The notes under the pieces are model-generated. The model saw nothing but the letters and a program-made list of their open reading frames with translations. It was not told where the DNA came from and did not search any database. Below are positions 24,792-34,391 of a stretch of 39,077 bases of DNA, one piece after another. Source of the stretch: Exilispira sp. (GTDB lineage: Bacteria > Spirochaetota > JAAYUW01); the NCBI GenBank assembly GCA_012517545.1, contig JAAYUW010000105.1, positions 1 through 39,077 on the forward strand. Reading direction: 5' to 3'. Position numbers and translations under genes: made by a program. Numbering within the stretch: position 1 is the stretch's first letter; each line of letters opens with the position of its first letter.

Positions 24792-27413
24792 TTAAAAGCT
24801 CTTTTTTTGAATTTCTATCTTTCTTTTATAAAAGCTTGAAAAATCAATCTGCTCATTATAAGTATTGAGATATTTTACAATATTTTTTTGATTTTCTTCA
24901 ATATAAGAAGTTATCTTAAGTTTATTGCCATCAACATGTATATCTCTAATATCAAAGTGGCCAAGTCTTAGGTAATTCTCTATTTTATCCACCAGAATTT
25001 CATCGCTTTCGCCATCATTATTGAAAGGAATATCAAGATATTCTATAAAATAGTTTTGTTTTCTAAATTTATCAAAACTTTCGATGGCAGTAATGGATGA
25101 AATTTCAAGTCCTCCAGATAAAAACCTTTTTATTTGCTCAAGTATTATTTCATCATCTACAATTTCATTGCAGGCAGATATCAATACAACATCATCAATA
25201 GTCTCAGAACCAAGTGATGATGGAAATGGAAAAAATATCTTTGCCGTTGGATTAAAACCTTCGGAATATACAAGATCAAAACCAAATAATCTTAATAGTT
25301 TAATAAAAAGAGTATAAAAATCTATATGCCCGATATATCTATAATAATCCTTTTTAGAAAATCTAATGCAAAAACCTCTCGCCTTATCATTCTTTTTTAA
25401 ACAATTTGCAAGATAATGAGGTTCATCCAGTAAATTGATAAAACTTGATATTTCATAATCATTATATACTTTAGATCTACGATTTATAAAAGGTGGATTA
25501 CAACTTCCACAATCATAGCAGATATTTTCATTTAAAGCACAATTTTCCGTGGTTTCTCCAGTTTTATATTTATTTCTTTCAATCTTTAAAAATTCCGAAA
25601 ATTTGTTGTTAGAAAAATATTGCGAAATGTCTATCTTATTTTTGATAAAAAATGGAATTTCAAAAGATGCAAAATATTTTTCATAAAAACCATTTTTTCT
25701 TTTCTCATCCCAGGCATCATAAGCCACATTATTTTTATAGGCTTCAAATAACATGGTAGAAGCATCAAATGCCCCATTTGCAAAAAAATATTCCAGATGA
25801 GAAATGTAAGGATCAGGATATTTTATCTGCATTTTACCATTTCTGTATTTATATTTTAGCCTTTTAACAAAATTTAAAAATAATTCTGAATCAAGTTGTT
25901 TATCATACAAAAAGGGCGTAAATGGCTTTGGTATAAGCAATGCAATACTTACATTTACCCTGAGCCCTTTAAAATTTTTAATAATATTGTCTAAAAGTTT
26001 TTCAATATCTTCAGCTTCATTTTCAAGATCGGGAAAGCCAAGAATAAAATAAAGTTTAACAAGTCGCCATCCTTTTTCGTATAGTGATTTCAAAATAGTA
26101 AAGAATTTTTCTTCAGTAAATTCCTTGTTTATTTTCAACCTGACTTTTTCACTTCCAGCTTCTATGGCAAAAGTTAATCCTGATTTTCTTATCGACTGCA
26201 ATGAAGAAAAAAGCTCAATATCAAAAGAGGCAACTCGTAAAGAAGGTAAAGATAAAGAAATATTCCTATCGTTAAAATAATTCTCCAATGATTTTACGAG
26301 TGGTATTATGTTGGTATAATCAGAAACAGATAGGGAAGATAAATTGCACTGCTCATATCCAGTATGTATAGAAGTTTTAACGGCTATTTCAGCAACTTTT
26401 AGGGCATCTCTTTCTCTGTAAGGTCTATATATATATGAAGCCTGGCAGAAACGGCATCCATTCAAGCATCCTCTGGCTACCTCAATTGATGGTCTATCCT
26501 GGATCGATCTAACAAAAGGTAGTATTTGAAATGCAGGATAATCAACATTATCCAGATTATCTATACAACCAGGAATTATTGGATCTATTCTATCGAAAAA
26601 TGTAGCAGAATTGTTGTTTAAAAATTCTAAAAATGAGATAAATTTTTCATCTGAAAAATCTGCATTTTTAAATGAACATTCACTTTTTAGCCTATTATTT
26701 ACCTTAAGAAATTCGTTTTTTGCTGTATTTAAGATATCTACAAAAGAAAAACAACCATCAATTCTGCAGAGTTTATCAATCCTCTCTTTTCGGGTAAGAT
26801 GCTTTCTTTTATTTTCGATATCAGTTTTGACAATTTTTTCAATGGCTTGCTCACCATCACCTATAAAAAACAGATCTATAAAACTTGAAAGAGGAAAAGG
26901 ATTAAAAGCTGACACTCCACCTAAAATAATTATTGGATCATCTTCAGATCTTGAAAAAATATCTACACTTATGTTCGCAAGTTTTAACATTGCCAGTATG
27001 TTTGAAAAAACAAGTTCTGTTTGAACGGTGAATCCCCATATATCAAAACTTTTGACAGGCAACCAGCTTTCCAGACTAAAGATAGGTACGTGCTCATTTA
27101 ATAGCATTTCATATAGATCTTGTTCAGGCATAAAACATCTTTCACAACAAGCTTCTTCTATATTGTTTATGATATGATAAAAAAGTTTTACTGTGAGATT
27201 TGACATCCCTATCTCATAGATGTCTGGATATGTAAAAAGAAACCTGTAAAATGGATTATTTTTATGAATAGAGTAAGGTTCTACACCAATATACCTGGCT
27301 GGTTTAGTAACCCTATGAAGCAACATATCTATTTTTTCTTTCAGATCACTTTTATAGATCTTCTGGTCCAAAAATCTATTATAAAAATCAAAATTAAAAT
27401 TATTGATGCTCAT
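24792..27413 (-). CDS. B12-binding-like radical SAM protein fused to DUF2344 (TIGR03960/TIGR03936 type)
   Basis: An 873-residue radical SAM enzyme. The N-terminal 290 residues are a cobalamin-binding-like domain with the phrase YPDIYEIGMSNL. The iron-sulfur cluster cysteines are C316, C320 and C323 in ARGCLNGCRFCQASYIYRPY. A second cysteine cluster (C625, C632, C635, C638) sits between the barrel and the C-terminal DUF2344 domain (about 678 to the end), which opens FCIRFSKKDYYRYIGHIDFY. In other bacteria the two halves are often joined like this and lie near ribosome or cell-shape genes such as rodA, rng and rplU; the reaction is not established. It overlaps rodA by four bases (ATGA), so the two are translationally coupled. 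Confidence 0.88.
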   Translation of the reverse strand: MSINNFNFDFYNRFLDQKIYKSDLKEKIDMLLHRVTKPARYIGVEPYSIHKNNPFYRFLFTYPDIYEIGMSNLTVKLFYHIINNIEEACCERCFMPEQDLYEMLLNEHVPIFSLESWLPVKSFDIWGFTVQTELVFSNILAMLKLANISVDIFSRSEDDPIIILGGVSAFNPFPLSSFIDLFFIGDGEQAIEKIVKTDIENKRKHLTRKERIDKLCRIDGCFSFVDILNTAKNEFLKVNNRLKSECSFKNADFSDEKFISFLEFLNNNSATFFDRIDPIIPGCIDNLDNVDYPAFQILPFVRSIQDRPSIEVARGCLNGCRFCQASYIYRPYRERDALKVAEIAVKTSIHTGYEQCNLSSLSVSDYTNIIPLVKSLENYFNDRNISLSLPSLRVASFDIELFSSLQSIRKSGLTFAIEAGSEKVRLKINKEFTEEKFFTILKSLYEKGWRLVKLYFILGFPDLENEAEDIEKLLDNIIKNFKGLRVNVSIALLIPKPFTPFLYDKQLDSELFLNFVKRLKYKYRNGKMQIKYPDPYISHLEYFFANGAFDASTMLFEAYKNNVAYDAWDEKRKNGFYEKYFASFEIPFFIKNKIDISQYFSNNKFSEFLKIERNKYKTGETTENCALNENICYDCGSCNPPFINRRSKVYNDYEISSFINLLDEPHYLANCLKKNDKARGFCIRFSKKDYYRYIGHIDFYTLFIKLLRLFGFDLVYSEGFNPTAKIFFPFPSSLGSETIDDVVLISACNEIVDDEIILEQIKRFLSGGLEISSITAIESFDKFRKQNYFIEYLDIPFNNDGESDEILVDKIENYLRLGHFDIRDIHVDGNKLKITSYIEENQKNIVKYLNTYNEQIDFSSFYKRKIEIQKKSF

Positions 27414-28729
27414 ACCGATGAATATCTTTTCATTGAAATATTAAGAACAAGCATATATGCAAATATAGAGGTCAATAAACTTGAACCCCCGGAAGAAAGA
27501 AAAGGCAAGGGAACTCCAGTTATGGGCATAAGCCCTATAGTCATACCAATATTTAAGATGGATTGATTAAAAAAATAACCAAAAATCCCTGCAAGAACCA
27601 TTTTATTGTAAAAAGAAGACGTGATTCTGATTAAAGTCAGTATTTTTACAAAAATAGTACCATAAATTATTAATATTAAAAATGAAAGGATAAATCCTCC
27701 TTCCTCACCTATTATAGAAAATATGAAGTCTGTGCTTCTTTCAGGAAGAAAACCAAACTGACTTTGAGTACCTCTAAAAAGACCTTTACCAAATAATCCC
27801 CCTGCACCTATTGCAATTTTACTTTGTATTATATTATAGCCAGATCCTAATTTATCAAGTTCAGGATTGATAAAAACTAATAATCTTTTTTTCTGATAAT
27901 CAGCGAGTATTTTATCGGCTAAAATACTAAGAACTATTGAAATACCTATACCTATTAGAATAAATGAAATTCTCATGACAGTTTTAGACTCAACCTGGGT
28001 GGAAATGAGAAGTATTATAACTCCAACAATTGTCATTAGAGCACTAATTATCAGAAAGTATTTATTTGAAAAAACAAGGTTCTTAATGAAAACTGTGGTA
28101 TCAATAAGCTTTAAATATACCCTTAATAGTGGTAAAGAAAAAACAAATACACCCATAATCACAGTTAATATTAAAAGTTCAATGTTTAAATTTGCTAGAA
28201 ATGCAATTGTTAAAAAAATCAAAACCAGAATAAAAGTTGAACCAAAATCTGGTTGTAAAAGTATCAAAATAGCTGGTAAAGCTGTAACAAGTCCAACAAT
28301 GATAAAAAATTTAACTGAACTTCTATATTTCTCATCATTTTGATATAAGGTAATTATTTTGGCAACAAAAAGAATATAAAAGAGTTTCATAAACTCAGAT
28401 GGTTGAATGCTAAAAAAACCAAATTTGATCCAGCTTTTTGAACCTCTAACCCTTGTTCCTATAAGTAATGTTGCAATTAACATCAATATTCCAAATAAGT
28501 ATAAAAACTCAGATATATCCTGAATTTTTTTTATATCGATAAGAAGTACAAATATTCCTCCAAGTATCCCAACAGAAGCATAAATTATCTGCATCAAATA
28601 CCTTGTTTTTAATGATGGAATATTTTTTGTTCCTGAGTATATGAATAAAACAGAAATAACAAGCAGTATTAAAAGTATAGCAAATAATAGATAATCTATA
28701 TGTGCAATATTTAGCTTCTTTTCCTTCAT
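27410..28729 (-). CDS. rodA: RodA (SEDS peptidoglycan glycosyltransferase)
   Basis: A 439-residue SEDS-family membrane protein that polymerises lipid II during cell elongation together with PBP2. Family motifs are plain: the segment KFGFFSIQPSEFMKLFYIL, QPDFGST at 159-165, and the large loop GSGYNIIQSKIAIGAGGLFG followed by FLPERSTDFIF with the essential aspartate D334. The C-terminal GVPLPFLSSGGSS is also typical. The protein is about 60 residues longer than usual RodA because of an insertion at about 212-265 that seems to add two membrane helices before the NPELD loop. It lies 47 bases after mrdA. Confidence 0.95.
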   Translation of the reverse strand: MKEKKLNIAHIDYLLFAILLILLVISVLFIYSGTKNIPSLKTRYLMQIIYASVGILGGIFVLLIDIKKIQDISEFLYLFGILMLIATLLIGTRVRGSKSWIKFGFFSIQPSEFMKLFYILFVAKIITLYQNDEKYRSSVKFFIIVGLVTALPAILILLQPDFGSTFILVLIFLTIAFLANLNIELLILTVIMGVFVFSLPLLRVYLKLIDTTVFIKNLVFSNKYFLIISALMTIVGVIILLISTQVESKTVMRISFILIGIGISIVLSILADKILADYQKKRLLVFINPELDKLGSGYNIIQSKIAIGAGGLFGKGLFRGTQSQFGFLPERSTDFIFSIIGEEGGFILSFLILIIYGTIFVKILTLIRITSSFYNKMVLAGIFGYFFNQSILNIGMTIGLMPITGVPLPFLSSGGSSLLTSIFAYMLVLNISMKRYSSV

Positions 28730-28776
28730 TCTTTTTTACCCATTAAATATCACTTCATTTTCAAATTATTCATATA

Positions 28777-30597
28777 TTACTCTTCATCATGAGGAGATAA
28801 ACCCTTAGAAATCAGTTTGAGATACTTTTTATACCAGGCTTGCTGTATGTCAGCCTTTGCTTTTTCCATACTTTTATTTCCATAGTACATATCAAAAAGA
28901 ACAGATGCAATAGGAGCTGCGATCGAGGCTCCATAACCAGAATTTTCAACCATAACAGTTATGACAAGTTCTGGATCATCATATGGACCAAAAGCTGTAA
29001 ACCAGGCGTGTGTATTACCAAATGTCTGTGCAGTTCCTGTTTTCCCGGCTATTTCAACTTCAGCAGTTGTTCCGCCATATCTTGCTGTTCCTTCATCAAC
29101 AACTTTTTTCATGGCCTGTTTTATTACTTTCCAGACCCATTCACCAATACTAACCTTATTTAGTACTTTTGGAGCCAGTTGAAGCACTGTCTTACCCTTG
29201 TTTATATCAACTATCTCATCTACAATATGTGGGACATAATTTGTCCCTTCATTTGCTATAAGCATAGTAGCAAGATTCATTTGAAGTGGAGTTACCAGTA
29301 AGTAACCCTGCCCTATTGCAAGATTTAATGTGTCTCCATCAAACCATGGTTCATTATACTTGTTTATTTTCCACTCATTTGATGGTATAAAACCCTTTGC
29401 TTCACCTGGTAAATCTATACCAGAAAGATTACCAAATCCAAGAATTCTTGAATATTGGTTTATAGTAGAGATAGAAGTTTTTAATGCAAGATTATAAAAG
29501 AAAATGTTACAGGATTCGACTATAGCTTTCTCAATATTAATAGTCCCATGTCTGCCAAGACATTTAAACTCTCTATCCCCAAGTTGAAATGTGTGATTAC
29601 AGTAAAACTTTGTATTTGTGTCTATCACTTTACTATCCAGACCAATAACTGACATAAATATCTTAAATGTAGAGGCAGGCGGATATTCAGCAGCTATAGG
29701 TCTGCAAAGAAATGGATTGTCAGGATTATTGTTTATTTGACTGAATTGTTCTGAACTCATACCTTTTATAAAAAGGTTTGGATCTATAGACGGCGATGAA
29801 GCGAGAACCAGAATCTCTCCTGTCTTTGCATTCGAAACTATAACTGAACCTCTATACCCCTTTAACATATCATAGGCTGCTTGCTGTAAGCGCGAATCTA
29901 TTGATAATTTAAGCGAAAGACCATTTTCAGGTTCATCTATAACATTATTTTCGATAACTTCACCCAGCGCATTTGTCCTTATTGCCATTTTTCCTTTTTT
30001 GCCTTTGAGATACTCATCATATTGTTTTTCTAAACCCAGCTTTCCAAGTAAATCATTAGGCTTATAGCCTTTTTTAGAAAGAAATATAAGTTCTGTTGGT
30101 GTTATTTGCCCCAAATAACCAATAAGATGAAACATAGAATCACTATAAGGGTAGTACCTGTATGACAAATCCTCAAATCTAATATCAGGATATAAAAAAT
30201 TCTGTTCATACAACTTTGCTATCTGTTTTTCATCGTAAGTTTGTGCTAGAAATATCCTTTCACCTCTTGAAACAGTTTGATACTTTTGCTTTATATCATC
30301 AATATTAAATGAAATAATATTATTGATTGTAGCTAATTGATCTTCAACCTCTGAAACATCTTTTTTTGTTTTAACAAAATATATTTTCCATACTGGCTTA
30401 TTTGAAGCAAGTATATCGTTATTTCTATCTATTATCAAACCTCTCAAAGGCTCAATAGGCTGATACATCTCAACATTTCGGATAGAACTAATCAAATAAT
30501 TGTAATTTGAAATTATCTGAAGATTAAAAAGCCTGGCAGAAAAAACAAAAAGAACAAAAATAGATAGTATTATCAAAAAGGTTATTTTATTTTCCAT
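28777..30597 (-). CDS. mrdA: Penicillin-binding protein 2 (peptidoglycan transpeptidase)
   Basis: A 606-residue class B PBP that cross-links peptidoglycan during elongation as the partner of RodA. An N-terminal membrane helix (about 5-27) is followed by the pedestal domain (PLRGLIIDRNN at 50-60) and the transpeptidase domain with its three motifs: S309-T-F-K312, S362-C-N364 and K519-T-G-T522. The YCNHTFQLGDREFKCLGRHG insertion is typical of non-proteobacterial PBP2. It overlaps mreD by 11 bases and is followed by rodA, the common mreBCD-mrdA-rodA order. The start ATG has normal N-terminal context. Confidence 0.96.
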   Translation of the reverse strand: MENKITFLIILSIFVLFVFSARLFNLQIISNYNYLISSIRNVEMYQPIEPLRGLIIDRNNDILASNKPVWKIYFVKTKKDVSEVEDQLATINNIISFNIDDIKQKYQTVSRGERIFLAQTYDEKQIAKLYEQNFLYPDIRFEDLSYRYYPYSDSMFHLIGYLGQITPTELIFLSKKGYKPNDLLGKLGLEKQYDEYLKGKKGKMAIRTNALGEVIENNVIDEPENGLSLKLSIDSRLQQAAYDMLKGYRGSVIVSNAKTGEILVLASSPSIDPNLFIKGMSSEQFSQINNNPDNPFLCRPIAAEYPPASTFKIFMSVIGLDSKVIDTNTKFYCNHTFQLGDREFKCLGRHGTINIEKAIVESCNIFFYNLALKTSISTINQYSRILGFGNLSGIDLPGEAKGFIPSNEWKINKYNEPWFDGDTLNLAIGQGYLLVTPLQMNLATMLIANEGTNYVPHIVDEIVDINKGKTVLQLAPKVLNKVSIGEWVWKVIKQAMKKVVDEGTARYGGTTAEVEIAGKTGTAQTFGNTHAWFTAFGPYDDPELVITVMVENSGYGASIAAPIASVLFDMYYGNKSMEKAKADIQQAWYKKYLKLISKGLSPHDEE

Positions 30598-31108
30598 ACA
30601 TCTTTTTAGAATTTAATTCGATAATCGGTTTTATATATATAATCATAGAAAGAAATGGTACCCAGAACAAAGTATATAAAATATGTATAGCATATGATAA
30701 CAGTGTCGATTTATATATTACAAAGACCTCTTTGAAGATATAACCAAAGAGATAATAAATAAATAGTTTTATCAGAAGACTCAATAAAACTAAAAAAAGG
30801 TAAAATGGCAAGGTCTTAATATTTAAGTAGTTTTTAAAGTTATAAAGAAGTGCCACTACAATACAATAGAAAAAGGCATTCAATCCTGCCAGATTACCAG
30901 AATAAACATCTATTACAAAGCCTGTAATAAAGGCAAATATAAGCATCTCAAAATCGTCACAGATCTGAAAAAGCAAAATTATCAAAACAAGCATAATATC
31001 TGGCATAACATTTTTGATGGCCAGAAAGTTATTTGTAAAGATAGATAATTGAATGAACAAACAAATGGAACCAATTATAAAATAAAATAAAATTCTTTTA
31101 AAAAGCAT
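30587..31108 (-). CDS. mreD: Rod-shape determining protein MreD
   Basis: A 173-residue integral membrane protein with about five hydrophobic helices. The MreD signature is seen in MPDIMLVLIILLF and GFVIDVYSGNLAGLNAFFY (about 62-80). MreD helps link MreC and the PBP2-RodA complex to MreB filaments. It sits between mreC (13-base gap) and mrdA (11-base overlap). Length is usual. MreD is poorly conserved in general, so position adds to the support. Confidence 0.9.
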   Translation of the reverse strand: MLFKRILFYFIIGSICLFIQLSIFTNNFLAIKNVMPDIMLVLIILLFQICDDFEMLIFAFITGFVIDVYSGNLAGLNAFFYCIVVALLYNFKNYLNIKTLPFYLFLVLLSLLIKLFIYYLFGYIFKEVFVIYKSTLLSYAIHILYTLFWVPFLSMIIYIKPIIELNSKKMYGK

Positions 31109-31121
31109 TTTCTTTCTCTTT

Positions 31122-31988
31122 TTATTGAGATATGCTGGATTCAGTATAATCTTCAGTTATTTCATAATTCAAAATAACAAATACATATTGAATTTTAGAA
31201 AAATCGATAAGTGGTTTTAAAGTAATCTTTTGATATAGACTAAAATTCTGTTTCTGAACATCAACTACTTTCCCCACAAGTATTCCTGGCGGGAAAATAC
31301 CACCAAAGCCAGCAGTTATAAAAATATCGTTAAAAAATATATCGGCTTCATTTGGGAAATATTCCACCTGCAAAAGATTACTTGTTGGAGCATCTCCTCT
31401 TGCTATTCCAGAATAGTTGCTATACAACTCTTTAACCGAGATAGATGATCTTGCATCAAAAACAGTCATTACTTTTGAATAAAAAAAATTGACCTCAATT
31501 ACCTTCCCTACAATTATTTTTTCACCATCCTGGATCGCATAAACAGCTAAACCTTTTTTAATATTATCATTTGAACCTCGATTTATAGTAATAACTGAAT
31601 ATAGATTGGTAGGATCCTTAAGTATTATTTGAGCTGGTAAGACATCATAAGGAGCTTCTTCTTTTAAATTTAGCATCTGCTTGAGTTCTTTATTTTCTCT
31701 TTCTAAAAGTTCAAGTTTAAATTTTGCTTCTTTCAACTGCTTGAGCTCTTCATTAAGCCTTACATTTTCCTGCTTTAAAAGATTCAACTCTTTTAATGAA
31801 GAAAAAAATGTTAAGGTATTTTGTACGACAAAAGTGTACGCCTTAACAAAAGGGTAAGAAATAGCTCCAAATATGACTTTAGGAGTTAAAATAAAACTTG
31901 AGGTGGTAAAAAACATACTTATAATGGAAATGACAATAAAAATAATAAAAAAAATAGTAAATTTGTTCTTTAAAAAATATTGGTTCAT
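31122..31988 (-). CDS. mreC: Rod-shape determining protein MreC
   Basis: A 288-residue protein with one N-terminal membrane helix (about 11-29), a coiled coil (about 66-108, LKELNLLKQENVRLNEELKQ) and a periplasmic two-barrel domain beginning LPAQIILKDPTNLYSVITIN. MreC is a dimeric scaffold that activates PBP2. The ending with FGGIFPPGILVGKVVDV is typical of the second barrel. A 177-base AT-rich gap without a clear hairpin separates it from mreB; an internal promoter there is possible. Confidence 0.95.
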   Translation of the reverse strand: MNQYFLKNKFTIFFIIFIVISIISMFFTTSSFILTPKVIFGAISYPFVKAYTFVVQNTLTFFSSLKELNLLKQENVRLNEELKQLKEAKFKLELLERENKELKQMLNLKEEAPYDVLPAQIILKDPTNLYSVITINRGSNDNIKKGLAVYAIQDGEKIIVGKVIEVNFFYSKVMTVFDARSSISVKELYSNYSGIARGDAPTSNLLQVEYFPNEADIFFNDIFITAGFGGIFPPGILVGKVVDVQKQNFSLYQKITLKPLIDFSKIQYVFVILNYEITEDYTESSISQ

Positions 31989-32165
31989 AAAAATATCAGT
32001 TCTTCACCTTTATAAAAATAAAAAATAACATAGTTAATGAAAAAAATTATTGGTTCTTTTTTATTTAGATTTTCAAACAATATTTAAAATATATTTCATA
32101 ATAACGGTAAAATTAAAATTATTTATATTAAATAAAAATCACTTAAAATTAAAAATAAATTCTAA

Positions 32166-33182
32166 CTAAATTGTCTTATATATTTTATTTTTATCAAGAG
32201 ATTCAAGAAACCTGGCGGTTCCCATAACTATAGCTGTCAATGGGTTTTCAGCAAGAAAAACTGGAACCTTAGTTTCTTCTGATATCAGTTTATCAAAACC
32301 TCTAAGCAATGAACCTCCTCCCGCAAGAACTATGCCTCTATCTACTATATCACCTGCAAGTTCAGGGGGTGTTTGATCCAGTGTCTTTTTAATCTCCTCA
32401 ACAATCTGGTATAAAGGCTCTTTTATGGCTTCCCTAATCTGATCGGAATCTATCAATAAGGTTTGAGGTAATCCTTTTATAGCATCTCTACCTTTTATTT
32501 CAAATGAAAGTTTTTCATCTCCATGAAATGCACTACCAACTTTTATCTTAATCTCCTCAGCTGTATTCTCACCTACAACAAGGTTGTGCTTCTTTTTCAG
32601 GTAGTTTATAATGGCCTGATCTATCTCATCGCCAGCGACCCTTATAGCATTTGTAACAACCATGCCCCCAAGAGAAATAACAGAAATCTCGGTAGTTCCT
32701 CCTCCAATATCAACTATCATATGCCCTGCAGGCTCATCTATCGGGATATTTGCACCAATGGCTGCTGCAAGAGATTCTGGTATAAGATGTATATCTCGAG
32801 CTCCAGCCTGTTCGATAGACTCTCTAACTGCTTTTTTCTCAACTTCAGTAATACAGGTTGGAACACCAACAACTACTCTTGGTTTTACAAGAGTTGATCT
32901 ACCTATAGCCTTCTTTATAAAATCTCTTATCAATCTATTCATAACATCAAAGTCTGCTATCACTCCATCTCTCATTGGTCTTATGGCCTGGATGGCTCTT
33001 GGTGTTCTTCCAAGCATCTGTTTAGCTTCGTTACCAATAGCCATTATTTTATTTGTTCCTGTCTCAACAGCCACTACAGTAGGCTCATTGACGACGATTC
33101 CTTTTCCTTTAACATAGATCAAAGTATTAACGGTTCCAAGATCAATGCCGACATCACAAGAAAAAACATCGGTTAAACCCAT
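32166..33182 (-). CDS. mreB: Actin-like rod-shape protein MreB
   Basis: A 338-residue bacterial actin that forms membrane-associated filaments and directs lateral cell-wall synthesis. The ATP-binding motifs are clear: phosphate 1 [11 protein letters not shown] (10-20), phosphate 2 DIGGGTTEI (158-166) and the adenosine motif [14 protein letters not shown] near the C-terminus. Length matches the family. It is 12 bases after the TPR gene and has AGGAG a few bases before its ATG. GC content is clearly higher than in the Bat cluster, as expected for a highly expressed conserved gene. Confidence 0.97.
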   Translation of the reverse strand: MGLTDVFSCDVGIDLGTVNTLIYVKGKGIVVNEPTVVAVETGTNKIMAIGNEAKQMLGRTPRAIQAIRPMRDGVIADFDVMNRLIRDFIKKAIGRSTLVKPRVVVGVPTCITEVEKKAVRESIEQAGARDIHLIPESLAAAIGANIPIDEPAGHMIVDIGGGTTEISVISLGGMVVTNAIRVAGDEIDQAIINYLKKKHNLVVGENTAEEIKIKVGSAFHGDEKLSFEIKGRDAIKGLPQTLLIDSDQIREAIKEPLYQIVEEIKKTLDQTPPELAGDIVDRGIVLAGGGSLLRGFDKLISEETKVPVFLAENPLTAIVMGTARFLESLDKNKIYKTI

Positions 33183-33194
33183 CTAGATCTCCTT

Positions 33195-34112
33195 TTATTG
33201 CAAAGCTTTTAATAGATTTTTTGCCAGTATATTTTCTTTATTTATAAGTAAAGCCTTCGTAAGGTAATTTATTGAGGTATCAATATCATGCAAACAACTG
33301 AAACAATATCCAAGGTAATAGTATGACATATCTGAGTTTGGTGCCAGATCCACACATTGAAGTAAAATCTCAATGGCTTTATTAAATTGTTCAAGTTCTA
33401 TATATATCTTCCCCTGCAAGAACAAAGCATCTTTTCTTAAATCAAGATCTGTTGCGTTGGTTGAAATTCTCTGCAAGAAAGTAAGCGCTTCATTTTTTTT
33501 ATCAGCATTTTTTAAAACTATTGAGTAATAGTATAAAAACCTATAATCATTTTGATACTTATTGTAAATTTTACTCATAGCTTTTTGTGCAGATGCAAAA
33601 TCTTCAACTTCCGTATACATTATGCTAAGTTTGTAAAGTAATTCATCTTCTGGTATTAAATATTTTCGATTTGTTGCTTTCATATATTTTTCAAAAAAGA
33701 CCAATGAGTAAGGATAATATTTTTTGCCTAATTTGTAATAATTATCACCTATATAAAAGTAAATGTTTGAAGGGACATTAGCGTTATTATAATAAAAATA
33801 AGCTGTTCGGAAGTATAAAAGTGAATTCAGGTAATCACTTTGATAATAGTATATTAAACCAACTTTATAGTAATACCACCAGTTGATGTTTTCACCAGAT
33901 TTTATCCTGTCTTCAAGTATTTTAAGAGCTTTATCGTATTCTCTTCTTTCGATAAGATTATCAATATATCTAGTTGATGCTCCTTTTTTAAGCGTAAAAT
34001 TTTTAGAAAAAAAAAGCAAAAAAATGACAACTAATAGGATAAGTACAATAAAAAGAAAAATAAAAATATTACTCTTTCTTTTAGGTTTCTGTCTATAAGA
34101 TGTATAATACAT
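33195..34112 (-). CDS. Membrane-anchored TPR protein leading the mre operon
   Basis: A 305-residue protein with a short basic N-terminus, one membrane helix (about 16-35) and six or more tetratricopeptide-like repeats over about 45-305, the last ones being the most regular (AIEILLQCVDLAPNSDMSYYYLGYCF). It lies 12 bases upstream of mreB and is presumably made with it; a scaffold role for the elongation complex is plausible but is inference only. AGGTAG precedes the ATG. Its immediate upstream sequence contains a copy of the flgB start region and a 25-codon ORF. Confidence 0.8.
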   Translation of the reverse strand: MYYTSYRQKPKRKSNIFIFLFIVLILLVVIFLLFFSKNFTLKKGASTRYIDNLIERREYDKALKILEDRIKSGENINWWYYYKVGLIYYYQSDYLNSLLYFRTAYFYYNNANVPSNIYFYIGDNYYKLGKKYYPYSLVFFEKYMKATNRKYLIPEDELLYKLSIMYTEVEDFASAQKAMSKIYNKYQNDYRFLYYYSIVLKNADKKNEALTFLQRISTNATDLDLRKDALFLQGKIYIELEQFNKAIEILLQCVDLAPNSDMSYYYLGYCFSCLHDIDTSINYLTKALLINKENILAKNLLKALQ

Positions 34113-34115
34113 AAG

Positions 34116-34193
34116 CTACCTGACGCTCAAATACCAATTTAATGTAGAAATAGAATATAAAAAGTCAATCTTTTTAATGCCAAAATCCAGCAT
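34116..34193 (-). CDS. Possible 25-codon leader ORF copied from the flgB start
   Basis: ATG at 34193 is preceded by GAGG with a spacing of seven bases. The first six codons (MLDFGI) are the same as in flgB; the rest is unrelated (KKIDFLYSISTLNW and on). It stops three bases before the TPR-gene ATG, so ribosomes ending here could restart on the TPR gene. It may equally be an unused relic of the duplication. The length gives no statistical support, only the shared start and spacing do. Confidence 0.35.
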   Translation of the reverse strand: MLDFGIKKIDFLYSISTLNWYLSVR

Positions 34194-34248
34194 TTTTTTG
34201 CCTCATTCAAAATTTTTAGTCGTAATCGATGCAATAGTCGAAAGTCCA
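34181..34248 (-). repeat. Duplicate of the flgB leader, copy 1 (upstream of the TPR-mre operon)
   Basis: On the plus strand CAAAATCCAGCATTTTTTTG and the following bases to about 34248 match 34809-34895 with small gaps: first six codons, GAGGC ribosome-binding site, the ATTTTTA block, then CAATAGTCGAAAGTCC against CAACAGTCAAAAGTTC. Confidence 0.65.
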
Positions 34249-34333
34249 AAGTCCGGAAAAAAGACTTTTATCAATACAGTCGAAAGTCCGGGAATAAACT
34301 TGACGACACTACAGTCAAAAGTCACGAAAAAAG
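34232..34333 (-). repeat. Intergenic heptad repeat, copy E (three blocks)
   Basis: Best copy of the family. Block 1 (34232-34263) has AGTCGAAAGTCCAAAGTCCG; block 2 (34270-34304) has CAGTCGAAAGTCCGGGAATA then AACTTGAC; block 3 (34308-34333) has CAGTCAAAAGTCACG. Blocks 1 and 2 are separated by a spacer ending in ATCAATA, also present in copy B. Confidence 0.7.
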
Positions 34334-34391
34334 AAAAAATAGAGATAAAGAAAATTGAAAATAGGTATTAACTTTGAATGAAAAATGAATT

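Noticed and set aside
31989-32165. Attenuator or riboswitch between mreB and mreC
   Set aside because: The gap is plain AT-rich sequence; I could find no convincing stem or conserved aptamer pattern.
32523-33117. Plus-strand open frames opposite mreB
   Set aside because: They are shadows of the highly conserved mreB coding strand and have no recognisable motif or ribosome-binding site.
34232-34333. Heptad blocks as a CRISPR array
   Set aside because: Units are 7 bases, degenerate and without regular spacers; no cas gene is present.
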